This document shows positions 18,593 through 26,216 of a stretch of 37,248 bases of DNA, piece after piece. Each line of letters begins with the position of its first letter. Position 1 is the first letter of the stretch. The notes under the pieces are model-generated. The model had not been told where the DNA came from, searched no databases, and saw only the letters and a program-made list of their open reading frames with translations. The translations under genes and the position numbers were made by a program. The DNA comes from Oxalobacteraceae bacterium (lineage in GTDB: Bacteria; Pseudomonadota; Gammaproteobacteria; Burkholderiales; Burkholderiaceae_D), in contig CANHZI010000022.1 in NCBI GenBank assembly GCA_947464955.1, forward strand, positions 1 to 37,248. The letters run 5' to 3'.

Positions 18593-19510
18593 TTATTTCC
18601 CCTCCATCACCGATATTTCGCGGGCAAACCATTGCTCCAAGGAGATGCGTGTAAAGCTAGACGCGAATAGTCGAACACCCGTTTCAATTAAGAGTTGATT
18701 GATACGCCAACTTTCTCCAGCGAGCACTCCAGACACAAAGAGTTGCTCTTTGCTCGCAATTTGCGTTTCGAAACCATGTCCTCGCAATACCTGATTTGCA
18801 AGGCCAATATCATCAACTTCAACCATGAGCTCATTTTTTTGAAGATTTCTAAACTCGTCCAACTTTGCTTCGAAATGCACTTTGCCTCCGCGAAGAAGTG
18901 CAATGTGGGACGCGATCTTCTCGACCTCATCAAGTTGGTGGCTAGAGATAAAAACCGTCGCGCCAGTCTCGCGCGGCAAAGAGGCGATTAGGCTTCGAAT
19001 TTCCTGTATGCCAGACGGATCAAGTCCATTCGTAGGCTCATCAAGAATAAGTAATTTAGGATTGCCCATGAGAGCATGAGCCAGGGCTAATCTCTGTTTC
19101 ATGCCCAAGGAATACTGCGCAATCAAAGTACGCTTTACATCACTTAAACCAACAAGACCAAGGCATCGCTCAATCTCCTTTTTAGGTAAATCTTTCAGTA
19201 AGCAACTAATTTCAAGAAATTCATGGGCTCGTAAGTTAGGGTAGGCGCTCGGTGAATCTACAAGACAACCAATGTTCTGCAGGATCTGCAGACGCTTGTG
19301 CTTAATGCTAAGTCCAAAGATATCGACCGTGCCACGATCGAATTCCAATAGACCCAGCATCATTCGAATCGCGGTCGATTTGCCCTCACCGTTATTACCT
19401 AAAAATGCAAAAACACTTGCTTCTGGCACCATAAGATTCAGACCGGACAGGACCTGATGCTTTCCAAAGCTTTTATCGACCTCTCGCATTTCGATCACAT
19501 TTGAACTCAT
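18593..19510 (-). CDS. ABC transporter ATP-binding protein
   Basis: It has 305 residues from the ATG at 19510 (GAGG about 6 nt upstream). Walker A GNNGEGKST is at 38-46, the signature SLGMKQRLALAHAL starts at 134 and Walker B LLILDEPTNGLDPSG at 153. A C-terminal regulatory part of about 80 residues follows, as in BcrA/NatA-type exporters. It pairs with the permease immediately downstream. The C-terminal segment contains RISLEQWFARE, a common ending in this family. Confidence 0.92.
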   Translation of the reverse strand: MSSNVIEMREVDKSFGKHQVLSGLNLMVPEASVFAFLGNNGEGKSTAIRMMLGLLEFDRGTVDIFGLSIKHKRLQILQNIGCLVDSPSAYPNLRAHEFLEISCLLKDLPKKEIERCLGLVGLSDVKRTLIAQYSLGMKQRLALAHALMGNPKLLILDEPTNGLDPSGIQEIRSLIASLPRETGATVFISSHQLDEVEKIASHIALLRGGKVHFEAKLDEFRNLQKNELMVEVDDIGLANQVLRGHGFETQIASKEQLFVSGVLAGESWRINQLLIETGVRLFASSFTRISLEQWFAREISVMEGK

Positions 19511-19955
19511 TTCAACCTCAGTTCGAGTTGACACTATCGATAATGTATCGCCACTACCAAATCACCAGCTTTCATGTGACGAATCATCGAAAATTGGAGA
19601 CGGAACACCGACTGTAGGGCATGAAAAAATTTCGGGCAGTGAAGACAGAAATTTAGGTCCGATCCAGTCCCTCAAAAAAAGGAAACAGATTTAAATCACC
19701 CCAAATGTGATGCTTAATTTTCAAGCAGCGTACCTCCCAAAACAATAAACTTTCATTCATTTCCAACAAGAAATGCCGCCATACAATGTGTACTTTCATA
19801 TTGACACTATGTATCGCAACCTGTTGTTTTCGGCGAATAATGACGACTATTTTCCGACAAAATTAACTCCTATACTAGTTTTCGCGTTAGTCAAAATACA
19901 AGGCCAATAAGAGCCTGCACTAGCGTCAATCACACTTAAACTAGGGAGAGAAATA
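19511..19955. promoter_or_regulatory. Divergent spacer between ABC exporter and metalloprotease
   Basis: A 445-bp spacer, AT-rich, without a credible gene. A 10-mer TTGACACTAT is present twice in the same direction (19528-19537 and 19801-19810), each followed by GTATCGC (7 nt later in the first copy, directly in the second). A TATACT box lies at 19871-19876 about 80 nt before the protease start, without a good -35. Confidence 0.45.
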
Positions 19956-22097
19956 ATGAAGTATCCAGTAAAAACTGTACTCGCTTCAATGCTCGCAATC
20001 GCTTTTGTTGGCAATGTACAAGCGGCAAATAGCAAAGATGCGGACAACATCACGTTTTTCAGCGGCTATAAAGCAAGCAATCCACAAGATGTGCTGCGCC
20101 AACACGCCTCGCGCTTCGGCCTACCGAGCGACTTGAGTAATCTCGTACTTACACGGGTTCAAGACTCATTAACTGGTAAGCACTATTACTACCAACAAAT
20201 GCTGCGCGGCTACCCTGTTGATCGCGCCGAGATCATTGTTTCCATCAGCAAAACTGGGGAAGTTCAAAAAATCTACAATGAAACGAAACACATATCTGCA
20301 GCAATGGACGCCAATGCTGTAAATCAGCTCTATGTTCAAAAACGCCAAGATACCGAGAAAGCTTTAGATCAGGCTTGGAGCAATATGAAGGTACAACATG
20401 CGCTCGTGAGTATGCCGAAAAACGATTTGGTGTGGGTACCAAGTAAAGATGGCGTTCAACTCGCACACAAAGTAAGCATCGCAGCACAGATGCCAACAGG
20501 GGGTTTCGTTCAATACTTAAATGCACACACCGGTGATTTATTGAACTACTATTCAACTTCACTACCACGTGTTGGTAAGAATACAGATCGTAGTTTGGAA
20601 GCTCGCGCCAATTCATTCGCTCCGACATTGGATCGCCAACAAGCGATGAGAGATCTGACAGCAAAGGGTTTGGCGACTCAAGTGAATTCGACAAATTCTT
20701 TGACAACACTCGCTACCGTAGCTTCGGGCATTAACGGTTCAGGATTAGTATTCGATCCGGATCCAAGAACGGCATTGAATAGTGATGCCTTGACAGACAC
20801 CTCTGCAGCCACCGCCTTTGATGCAGCGTACTCCACCAAGACACTGAAAGACTTAACGGTTACCTCTGGCGTGTACAAACTCAGCGGACCATACGTCAAC
20901 ATCACCAATATCGAAGCACCGAACACAGCACCAAGTACAACGACCAATGGTGTGTGGACAGCGAAACGTGGAAATAATGCATTTGATGACACCAATGTCT
21001 ATTTTCACTTGGATCAGAACCAACGCTATATTCAATCATTGGGCTTTACTGGAACCAAATCCATCATAAATCGCCCATTCAACGTCGACACTGACGGCGT
21101 CAATGGCGACGACAACTCACACTATAGCGGTGGCACTAACGACTATCTCGCTTTCGGCCATGGATGCGTCAATGACTCCGAAGATGCTGACGTGATCTTG
21201 CATGAATATGGCCATGGCATTCAAGCCAATATCAACTCCAGCTGGAGCGGTGGCGACACTGGCGCGATGGGCGAAGGCTTTGGCGACTACTGGGCGGCTT
21301 CCTATTCATACAGCACACCAAACGGCAAAACCTACCATCCAGAATGGGCGTTTAGCTGGGATGGTCATGGTGCTTGTTGGGCAGGTCGCATGCTCAATCG
21401 CACTGATGCGAAGTACAACAGTGCAAAATCTTACGGCGCACATACATCAGTGACTGAAGGTGGCGTCACTTTCCAATCTGATGAATTATGGTCTGCGCCT
21501 TTGTTCCAAACATTGGTATCACTCGTTGCAGCTGGCAAACCACGTGAGAATGTCGACAAGATTATTCTCGAAGCGCATTTCGGCTTGGGTGCAAATGTGA
21601 AAATGCCAGCGATGGCGAGCGCGATCGTCAATGCGGCGAACACACTCTTCCCTTCTGACCCCACTTACGCCAATACCTTCAAGGCTAAGTTCGAAGCACA
21701 AAATATTCTAACGACAGTCACACCTCCGGGAACGACGATTAGCGAAACTGAAAGTAACAACACAACAGCAACGGCGAACAATATCGCGACGGCCAATACT
21801 TTGGTAAACGGCACACTCAGTGCTAAGACCGACGTCGATTACTTCAAAGTGAGCATCCCTGCGGGCAAGACTTTGACCTTAACGTTGAAACCAAATGCAA
21901 CTTCAGACTACGATCTTGAGTTGTATAGCAGCACAGGCACCAAAGTTAGTTCCAGCACAAATGGCACTGGCGCGACAGATACCATCACCAATGCCAATAC
22001 GGGAACAACCGCAAAAGTTGTTTATGCAAAAGTGATTTACTATGCTGGCGGGACAGGTGCTACCAGCGGAAAATACACGCTGACAGCCGGTTGGTAA
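19956..22097 (+). CDS. Secreted zinc metalloprotease (M4/M36-like) with C-terminal PPC domain
   Basis: Preproprotein of 713 residues. A signal peptide (cleavage near VQA, residue 23) is followed by an FTP-type propeptide (about 38-110, with HYYYQQMLRGYPVDRAEIIV). The catalytic domain has HEYGH at 416-420 and GAMGEGFGDYW, giving zinc ligands H416, H420 and E440; the 20-residue step to Glu matches thermolysin-like M4 enzymes, while the MGEGFGDY wording is closer to M36 fungalysins. A bacterial pre-peptidase C-terminal (PPC) domain spans about 596-713 (ETESNNTTATANNI, then VDYFKVSIPAGKTLTLTL). Start is supported by GGAGAG 6 nt upstream. It is probably exported by Sec and a type II-like route. 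Confidence 0.9.
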   Translation: MKYPVKTVLASMLAIAFVGNVQAANSKDADNITFFSGYKASNPQDVLRQHASRFGLPSDLSNLVLTRVQDSLTGKHYYYQQMLRGYPVDRAEIIVSISKTGEVQKIYNETKHISAAMDANAVNQLYVQKRQDTEKALDQAWSNMKVQHALVSMPKNDLVWVPSKDGVQLAHKVSIAAQMPTGGFVQYLNAHTGDLLNYYSTSLPRVGKNTDRSLEARANSFAPTLDRQQAMRDLTAKGLATQVNSTNSLTTLATVASGINGSGLVFDPDPRTALNSDALTDTSAATAFDAAYSTKTLKDLTVTSGVYKLSGPYVNITNIEAPNTAPSTTTNGVWTAKRGNNAFDDTNVYFHLDQNQRYIQSLGFTGTKSIINRPFNVDTDGVNGDDNSHYSGGTNDYLAFGHGCVNDSEDADVILHEYGHGIQANINSSWSGGDTGAMGEGFGDYWAASYSYSTPNGKTYHPEWAFSWDGHGACWAGRMLNRTDAKYNSAKSYGAHTSVTEGGVTFQSDELWSAPLFQTLVSLVAAGKPRENVDKIILEAHFGLGANVKMPAMASAIVNAANTLFPSDPTYANTFKAKFEAQNILTTVTPPGTTISETESNNTTATANNIATANTLVNGTLSAKTDVDYFKVSIPAGKTLTLTLKPNATSDYDLELYSSTGTKVSSSTNGTGATDTITNANTGTTAKVVYAKVIYYAGGTGATSGKYTLTAGW

Positions 22098-22158
22098 TGT
22101 CTCATTAGGCTCGATCAACACTCGATTAATACTTGATCGAGCCTGAAGTTTTCAAACA

Positions 22159-22197
22159 AAAATGCCGCCGCAAATTCATATTTTGCAGCGGCATTTT
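22159..22197. terminator. Bidirectional hairpin terminator
   Basis: AAAATGCCGCCGCAAA (22159-22174) pairs with TTTTGCAGCGGCATTTT (22181-22197) with one mismatch; T residues follow on both strands. It lies between the convergent protease gene (+) and the 422-residue unknown gene (-) and should serve both. Confidence 0.8.
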
Positions 22198-22249
22198 GCT
22201 TACTTATTCAGCTTTATATATTCAGCCTTATAGATCCGGCTTTACCGAT

Positions 22250-23518
22250 CTAGGATTTCGCCTTGGATACTGTTTTAACAATGTGGCAGTTTTCACTTAA
22301 GAAACGCAAAGCACCTGAGTAATTAGTATCCCAATCATCAAGCAAATAGTTATTTGCTTCTTCAACGAAAGCACTCCAATCTTCTAACAGACCTTCCTGT
22401 TTTTCATGCGGCGCTGTGTTCTTAATCCACTCGACAGTACGCTCATGATCCAAGCCTTGTTCACGTATTTTTTTCACAATCGACTTCGCTGTCTTCTCAG
22501 GAATGCTGGTCTTCGCAGGCATCTCGACAGCGATGCATAAAAACAATGTCAAGAGCGAATCTACGTCTGTCTTTCCCTTCGTTAGTTTTGCCCACTCCTT
22601 CGACACCAAAGCGTCATACTCCGAGGTATCTTCCATTTCATGAGCGCAAATAAAATAGCGCTCCTTCAATTCGAACACTAATTTATCCAAGGAATTCTTA
22701 GCATCGGCAATCAAAGGAAAATCACGCAATTGCATTTCTTCGAGGATGTGCAGACTAAGCTCATGAAACTTTGCAGGGATATCACCAGCAAGAATAATTT
22801 GACGCCCCAATTCCGCATCAAATACTGGTGATTTCTTCGCCTTTGCTTTTGGCTTCTTGCGCAAACTCTCGATTAGCGTTGCAAACTCAACTTGGTTCTC
22901 GATTGGAGAATCAGGCTCGCCGACTAAACGTTTCAAGATTGCCGTACGAACCACAGCGCACGCTTCGACATCTTCTTCTTGCAATTCGGTGTGGGTCAAA
23001 TCCATGCTTTGACCAAACCAGAAGCCAGCTTCAACTTCCAAGGCATTGTTCTGACGATAAGCAAGCAAATTACGATATTCCTGAGGCTTATCTTTGAGCG
23101 ACCAAACTTCCAAAAACTCTTCGACACGACCTTTTTGCTCGCGCCCGAGTAGTGCATACTCAGGTAATGCAAACAAAGCTTTGAGCAAGCCCGAACCACC
23201 ACGCGAGAGCGTCAAGAAAGTATTATCACGAATCAGTTTTGCGGCAATATCCAGATCACCTTGGGACGTTTCTAGCAAATACAAACTCGCTAAATTGACA
23301 ATGCGCTTACGTGCTAACTCAATCTCGGGGCGCAAATATTTACTGCCGAAAGCTTCAGCAATTTGTACTAGCCCCTTCGGCGCCTCATTGGCAATCGCCT
23401 CTAATTTAGCCTTAGTCAAGATGGCATTGCGCACGCCATGACGCAAGGCCGTTTCAAAAAACGGTCTATCGTCATACAGTGCAATTGCCTGTTCGCTATT
23501 CACGCTATTTTCTGTCAT
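22250..23518 (-). CDS. Conserved-looking hypothetical protein, last gene of J-domain operon
   Basis: It has 422 residues, soluble, mainly helical by composition, with no signal peptide or membrane segment. I do not recognise the family. A short basic linker KKPKAKAKK (about 221-229) separates an N-terminal part (about 1-215) from a C-terminal part (about 232-422). The C-terminal half has LLEDWSAFVEEANNYLLDDW, rich in aromatic and acidic residues. It starts 19 nt after the preceding unknown gene, so it is co-transcribed with it. Function unknown; an intracellular partner of the J-protein is only a guess. Confidence 0.75.
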   Translation of the reverse strand: MTENSVNSEQAIALYDDRPFFETALRHGVRNAILTKAKLEAIANEAPKGLVQIAEAFGSKYLRPEIELARKRIVNLASLYLLETSQGDLDIAAKLIRDNTFLTLSRGGSGLLKALFALPEYALLGREQKGRVEEFLEVWSLKDKPQEYRNLLAYRQNNALEVEAGFWFGQSMDLTHTELQEEDVEACAVVRTAILKRLVGEPDSPIENQVEFATLIESLRKKPKAKAKKSPVFDAELGRQIILAGDIPAKFHELSLHILEEMQLRDFPLIADAKNSLDKLVFELKERYFICAHEMEDTSEYDALVSKEWAKLTKGKTDVDSLLTLFLCIAVEMPAKTSIPEKTAKSIVKKIREQGLDHERTVEWIKNTAPHEKQEGLLEDWSAFVEEANNYLLDDWDTNYSGALRFLSENCHIVKTVSKAKS

Positions 23519-23537
23519 TGCGTTCTAAGTCTAAAAA

Positions 23538-24308
23538 TTACAATGCAGACTCTTCATCATCGTCATCGCCATCGTCGTTATTCTTTTTATTCGGCGCGAC
23601 TTCATCATCGTCTTCCTCTTCGCTCACTTGGCCTTCAGCGAACTCGTCATTTTGCAAATTACGCAGATACACTTGATAGCGTGCGCGCAATTTCATTAAC
23701 ACTTCACGGAAAATTTCGGGCAATTCGTAGCGTAGGATGTAAGTCACTTCCATCCAATCGTGGTCTTCTACACTTGCTCTATCCATCGATGAAGCACGCG
23801 TTTCAGTATCACTCGTCAAACTCAACAAATCATCGTCGATAGCCTGCGTCTTTGATTCATCACCGTACTCATACAAATCAAACGTCGCATAACGATAGAA
23901 GTGTTCTACCATTTGCGTGCGGTCTTGCAGATAATCCGCCAAAGAATCGTAACCACCTTCGACCTCTGCGATCTCATACAAAAATTCCGCGGCGTCCGCG
24001 CCATCACGGAAAATCACGGAATTGATCATGCCGCGCAGCTGCTCATGCGTGAGATCTTTGTAGCGCTTCTCGAGCACCACAGCTTGAGCGAATTGTTGCG
24101 GTGTTACTAGCAAATTCACCAATGACTCTTTGGACGCATCATATTCACGAATAATCGCCAACAAATCTTTTGCAGGAAATTCGTCTAATGCCGCCACTAA
24201 GGCTTGATCGCCTTCTGTTTCCGCCAATGTCGCCAAGGCATGCTCTGCGCCAGCGATATCACCGGCTTTTACTAAACTTTGCGCTTCTATCAATGCTGGA
24301 TAGTGCAT
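23538..24308 (-). CDS. Hypothetical protein with acidic C-terminal tail
   Basis: It has 256 residues from an ATG with AAGGAT about 6 nt upstream. The N-terminal third (ALIEAQSLVKAGDIAGAEHA, then LATLAETEG) resembles a helical-repeat start. The middle has DLTHEQLRGMINSVIFRDGA and YILRYELPEIFREVLMKLRA. The last 30 residues are almost wholly Asp/Glu with a few Asn/Lys (EEEDDDEVAPNKKNNDDGDD). No catalytic motif is recognised. It lies between two other unknown genes with gaps of 19 and 32 nt. Confidence 0.75.
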   Translation of the reverse strand: MHYPALIEAQSLVKAGDIAGAEHALATLAETEGDQALVAALDEFPAKDLLAIIREYDASKESLVNLLVTPQQFAQAVVLEKRYKDLTHEQLRGMINSVIFRDGADAAEFLYEIAEVEGGYDSLADYLQDRTQMVEHFYRYATFDLYEYGDESKTQAIDDDLLSLTSDTETRASSMDRASVEDHDWMEVTYILRYELPEIFREVLMKLRARYQVYLRNLQNDEFAEGQVSEEEDDDEVAPNKKNNDDGDDDDEESAL

Positions 24309-24340
24309 AAATATCCTTTTTAAATAATGTGAAAGGCCGC

Positions 24341-24925
24341 TTAATCTTTGCGGTCAAAGCCTTGCTCTGCCAACCAATCAGCGCCTGCCTCTTCGAGATC
24401 TACGTCGTCGCCATCATCGCCATCATCACGTCCGTGGCGACCGTAATTTCCATCGAGATCACTATCTTCATGCAATTCATCGTGCTCATCTTGATCTTCG
24501 TTATCATCTTGTTCAGCCGCTGCACTCGCACGCGTATGATGGCTGCGACTCAGGTATTCCAAACAAGCAGCAGTGACTAAGAAACGATCCCCCTCTTCTT
24601 CCGCCAACACTAATTTCGCCAACTTATCTGCCCAAGGCTCCAACTTGACTGCAGCTGCTAAGCTTTTCCAGCTTGGGAGCTTATTACCCTCTTTGGATGC
24701 TAAGCTTTCGAAGGTCAAGGGATTCATGAACAGGAAAGCACCATGAAAGGCGGTGGCCAACATTTCGGGATTCTCCGCCATCATAGGAAGCAAAAATGGA
24801 AGTTGCTCACGCTTCTCTTTCAAGCGATGACGCATGACGTCCTTGCCTTCAGAATCGGTACGCAAATCGTCCAACTCGGCTTTATAGACCAACATCAATT
24901 CTTGAAAATAACGCGAAAACTTCAC
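24341..24925 (-). CDS. Hypothetical protein with His/Asp-rich acidic segment (GTG start)
   Basis: It has 194 residues from a GTG at 24923-24925, chosen because AGGAG lies 7 nt upstream and the GTG overlaps the J-protein stop (GTGA). The longer frame opens only with a TTG at 24955. The first 130 residues look like a folded helical domain (KFSRYFQELMLVYKAELDDL; LPFLLPMMAENPEMLATAFH). Residues 138-178 are strongly acidic with scattered His (EQDDNEDQDEHDELHEDSDL), ending in DWLAEQGFDRKD. Family not recognised. Coupling to the J-domain gene suggests a client or partner. Confidence 0.75.
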   Translation of the reverse strand: MKFSRYFQELMLVYKAELDDLRTDSEGKDVMRHRLKEKREQLPFLLPMMAENPEMLATAFHGAFLFMNPLTFESLASKEGNKLPSWKSLAAAVKLEPWADKLAKLVLAEEEGDRFLVTAACLEYLSRSHHTRASAAAEQDDNEDQDEHDELHEDSDLDGNYGRHGRDDGDDGDDVDLEEAGADWLAEQGFDRKD

Positions 24926-25200
24926 TGCAATACTCCTGTTAAATAATTCTGCCAAATTTCAGTGGCGGTCTCTATCGGTGACTCTAAAAGATTACGACGA
25001 CGATTTTCATCGTAAGCGGAACGAGCCGACTCATCCGACAAGACATCGTAGGCCTCTTTCACGGCATGGAACTTCATTGGGGCTAATTCGGAGCTGTTGC
25101 GATCTGGATGAAATTCCGCCGCCTTGACCCGATAGGCTTTTTTGATGTCGGCCAGTGAGGCATTCGTCGCCACACCCAGAACAAAATAATGATCCTGCAT
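24922..25200 (-). CDS. Small stand-alone J-domain (DnaJ-like) protein
   Basis: It has 92 residues: a J domain (HYFVLGVATNASLADIKKAY, HPD at 31-33, then FHAVKEAYDVLSDESARSAYD) plus about 20 extra residues. There is no Gly/Phe or zinc region, so it is a class C co-chaperone expected to stimulate a DnaK ATPase for a special client. The stop overlaps the next gene by 4 nt. It lies 80 bp after slyD on the same strand. Confidence 0.92.
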   Translation of the reverse strand: MQDHYFVLGVATNASLADIKKAYRVKAAEFHPDRNSSELAPMKFHAVKEAYDVLSDESARSAYDENRRRNLLESPIETATEIWQNYLTGVLQ

Positions 25201-25280
25201 GAGGAATGCTACTCCAGTTAAAAACGAACAAATTTTGTACTCGTGCAGCTGGTTACTGGTCCACTGCTCGACAATACAAA

Positions 25281-25763
25281 TTACTCGTGATGATGCCCAC
25301 CTGCGCCATGCACATGACCATGAGCGATCTCTTCTTCGGTCGCTGGGCGCACATCCAATACATGCGCTTCGAAACGCACTTGCATACCAGCCAAAGGATG
25401 ATTTCCATCAACTGTCACTTTACCAGCGTCGATTGCTGTTACTCGAAATTGGGCGGATTCGCCCGTTTCAGGATCGCGAGTTTCAAACATCATGCCGATT
25501 TCCAAATCTGGCGGAAACAAACCAACATCTTCCTCATGTACCAAATTTGGGTCAATTTCACCGAATGCATCGTCTGGATCCATTGTCACGGAAATTGTTT
25601 TGCCGACTTCTTGACCGTCCAGCGCAGCTTCTACTGCTGGCAAAATATTGTCGTAGCCGCCATGCAAATAGACGATAGGATCGTGATTTTTATCGATCAT
25701 GACGCCACTAGCGTCAAACATTTCGTAATTCAAGCTCACGACTGAGTTCATTGAGATTTGCAT
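25281..25763 (-). CDS. slyD: FKBP-type peptidyl-prolyl isomerase, SlyD type
   Basis: It has 160 residues. The split FKBP domain (VVSLNYEMFDASGVMIDKNH, then PIVYLHGGYDNILPAVEAAL) flanks an insert-in-flap domain (DPDDAFGEIDPNLVHEEDVG). FRVTAIDAGKVTVDGNHPLA is the conserved SlyD block. The C-terminal tail is His-rich (HGHVHGAGGHHHE), as in metal-binding SlyD proteins, though it is shorter and lacks Cys. The ATG at 25763 is used; a second in-frame ATG is 12 nt later. Confidence 0.93.
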   Translation of the reverse strand: MQISMNSVVSLNYEMFDASGVMIDKNHDPIVYLHGGYDNILPAVEAALDGQEVGKTISVTMDPDDAFGEIDPNLVHEEDVGLFPPDLEIGMMFETRDPETGESAQFRVTAIDAGKVTVDGNHPLAGMQVRFEAHVLDVRPATEEEIAHGHVHGAGGHHHE

Positions 25764-26035
25764 AGTCTTTGATGTTTAAGATTAATGTTCTTGATTAATG
25801 AGACGAGAATGAAGAACTCATTCTGTAGAAAGACCGTCATTGTATCAGAGCACGAATTGGCCGTATCACTCGATTTTTCCTCTACAAAACTGATCTGCGT
25901 TAAAGATTTCCCGATAAAACCCTACGAAATGCCAGTTTTTCAATCATGACAAGCCCAAAAAAGACCACCTGAGGTAGAATTGCGCCTGTAGAAAATTTTG
26001 CTCAATTGGCCCTAGCACAAGACTCGCCAAAAAAG

Positions 26036-26053
26036 TTAGAAATCGAGTTCTAA
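26036..26053. repeat. Inverted repeat TTAGAA-N6-TTCTAA
   Basis: TTAGAA (26036-26041) and TTCTAA (26048-26053) are 6-bp inverted repeats about 165 bp upstream of the monooxygenase start. Possible operator; could be chance in AT-rich DNA. Confidence 0.25.
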
Positions 26054-26115
26054 AATAAGATCAAAAACCGAACTCTCAAGACCCAGCAGAAGGTTCAACA
26101 AAGAATAGATGATGT

Positions 26116-26137
26116 AGAAGACAAGAAATTGTCTTCT
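26116..26137 (+). promoter_or_regulatory. Perfect 9-bp inverted repeat with GAAA loop upstream of monooxygenase
   Basis: AGAAGACAA, GAAA, TTGTCTTCT: a perfect 9-bp stem with a 4-nt loop, ending 79 nt before the start codon. The right arm contains TTGTCT, which with 18 nt spacing faces GAATAA and could be a weak -35/-10 pair; then the repeat would be an operator. No T-run follows, so it is not a terminator. Confidence 0.45.
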
Positions 26138-26216
26138 GATTAGATGAACTTTGAATAAGTTATCTGGTCTATTGCATCGAAAACAATTTAGAGATCTGAG
26201 TAGTCCAAGGAAAACA

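Larger units (their letters stand above)
25764..26216. promoter_or_regulatory. Divergent slyD / nitronate monooxygenase spacer
   Basis: A 453-bp spacer with no credible gene. It should hold promoters for both directions; on the minus strand GATACAAT near 25835-25842 is a possible -10 for slyD without a clear -35. Two inverted repeats lie on the monooxygenase side (26036-26053 and 26116-26137). Confidence 0.4.

Noticed and set aside
19801-19829. TTGACA at 19801 as a -35 box for the protease
   Set aside because: At 16-18 nt spacing no -10-like hexamer is present (TGTTTT region).
23561-23610. Repetitive-looking CATCGTCATCG-type stretch as a possible tandem repeat or array
   Set aside because: It is the coding DNA for the Asp/Glu-rich tail of the 256-residue protein, not an independent repeat or CRISPR array.
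25199-25745. Two overlapping plus-strand frames opposite slyD
   Set aside because: Both are antisense to slyD, and their Cys/His/Phe-rich products look like reverse translation of its coding strand.
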